A stretch of DNA of 64,000 nucleotides. It comes from Hylemonella sp. (GTDB lineage: Bacteria > Pseudomonadota > Gammaproteobacteria > Burkholderiales > Burkholderiaceae_C). Shown one piece after another: positions 63,373 through 64,000 of the stretch; positions within the stretch are counted from its first letter, which is position 1, and each line of letters opens with the position of its first letter. The translations under genes and the position numbers were made by a program. Under the pieces are notes generated by a model. The model searched no databases and was not told where the DNA came from. It saw only the letters and a list, made by a program, of their open reading frames with translations. Location: positions 1-64,000 of the forward strand of contig JAUYQZ010000007.1 in NCBI GenBank assembly GCA_030695415.1. Reading direction: 5' to 3'.

Positions 63373-64000
63373 TCAAGGCGGCTTCTCGGCGTCCGGTCTT
63401 TTTGTTTCGGCCTGCTGGATGGGGGTGTCGGCTGCATCGCTCAAGCCAAAGACGCGTAGTGCATTCTTGTAGGCCACTTTCTCGGCAGTCCCGGGTGTCA
63501 GTTGTGCCAGAACGCCGCTGCGTATCGCAGCAACCACCTCATCGTAGGTTGACCAACGATGCACATCGTCCATGGCCACCATGAAACGGTCCGGATAGTC
63601 CTCGATCAGCTGTTTCCATTCAGGCTTGATACCCGGCTTGGAAAAGAGGCTGTCGCCCCAGAAAATGGTGCGGGCCGGGTCCCTGGCACTTTCGGCCGCA
63701 CCCTGGGGCGGGCTGCGAAAGCCGAGGTCACAGAGCACATTGGCATGTTTCTCGAAGAGGAGGCGTATATCCGCCGCGTTGGTCGTCTTGCCGCAGTGCG
63801 AGAGCAGGACCACGCCACGTGCATCGGATGCCAGCAATTTGCCCAGTTCCTCGACCGACTGGGGGTGCCATTGCATGTGCATGGGCAAAGGCACCTTGTA
63901 TTTGATGGAAAGCCTGTAGAGCTCGACAAATACAGGGGAGTCGGTTGCCACACGTCGGGCTAAAAGTCGTATCGTGGTGGAGGTCTCTGCATTCGGGAAG
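63373..64000 (-). CDS. Amidohydrolase family protein, C-terminal part (5' end outside window)
   Basis: About 209 codons of a leftward gene are visible; the frame is still open at base 64000, so the start lies to the right. The sequence has PLPMHMQWHPQSVEELGKLL (metal histidines), VVLLSHCGKTTNAAD, TIFWGDSLFSKPG and FMVAMDDVHRW. These fit a TIM-barrel metal-dependent hydrolase of the amidohydrolase-2 type. It is convergent with the liv unit and unlike the amidohydrolase at 53659. A GTG near 63951 is internal, not the true start. Confidence 0.8.
   Translation of the reverse strand, partial: FPNAETSTTIRLLARRVATDSPVFVELYRLSIKYKVPLPMHMQWHPQSVEELGKLLASDARGVVLLSHCGKTTNAADIRLLFEKHANVLCDLGFRSPPQGAAESARDPARTIFWGDSLFSKPGIKPEWKQLIEDYPDRFMVAMDDVHRWSTYDEVVAAIRSGVLAQLTPGTAEKVAYKNALRVFGLSDAADTPIQQAETKRPDAEKPP

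Noticed and set aside
63373..63951. GTG at 63951 as the true start of the last gene
   Set aside because: The frame stays open to the window edge and the visible sequence is only the C-terminal part of a TIM-barrel hydrolase, so the gene is cut by the edge.

Overview
The window is a G+C-rich, gene-dense chromosomal segment that reads as a betaproteobacterium of the order Burkholderiales, family Comamonadaceae. A Hydrogenophaga-like organism is my best guess, but this is inference. The reasons are the gene order pnp / quinone oxidoreductase / tpiA / secG / tRNA-Leu(GAG) / nuoA-N / DUF2818 / NUDIX / DUF1178, two Bug-type (tripartite tricarboxylate) binding proteins, the 1.5-kb-codon NAD-glutamate dehydrogenase, and the GC-rich hairpin repeats typical of that family. 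I saw no insertion sequence, prophage, integrase or CRISPR array.

Layout. 1-3123: end of pnp, a zinc-free quinone oxidoreductase, tpiA, secG and a tRNA-Leu. 3171-19285: one co-directional block with all 14 complex I genes (nuoC and nuoD separate), then DUF2818, NUDIX and DUF1178 genes, closed by a clear terminator at 19317-19339. 19485-33756: NAD-glutamate dehydrogenase, a convergent ABC exporter, a DUF898 membrane protein coupled to an M48 protease, a collagen-like lipoprotein, a permease plus lipocalin-like export pair, a transglutaminase and a tiny basic protein. 33823-39469: a methyltransferase, a YbjQ-family protein, a Phd/YefM-ParE/RelE toxin-antitoxin pair with a readable promoter-operator, a lytic transglycosylase, a beta-CASP metallohydrolase and a ZIP transporter. 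39626-43445: the grpE-dnaK-dnaJ heat-shock operon behind a near-consensus sigma-32 promoter. 43603-44793: a fumarylacetoacetase-family gene and a convergent HxlR regulator.

44928-54522 is a catabolic unit. Eight leftward genes (enoyl-CoA hydratase, feruloyl-CoA-synthase-like ligase, thiolase, SDR dehydrogenase, thioesterase, Bug binding protein, acyl-CoA dehydrogenase, MarR regulator) face a divergent amidohydrolase. Two back-to-back promoters share one 19-bp palindrome, the likely MarR operator. Together they look like a CoA-dependent, beta-oxidative route for a phenylpropanoid-type acid. 54598-64000 holds a ComFB-like protein, a MetE-C-terminal-type methyltransferase, and a complete branched-chain-amino-acid-type ABC transporter (two binding proteins, LivH, LivM, LivG, LivF) followed by a second Bug protein. 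It ends in an amidohydrolase cut by the right edge.

The most interesting observations are the divergent operator of the catabolic operon, the toxin-antitoxin operator, the DUF898-M48 pair, the collagen-like lipoprotein, a repeat element translated in frame at the start of the lipocalin-like protein, and hairpin repeats placed in operon gaps. No protein was searched against a database; family calls come from motifs, length and context.
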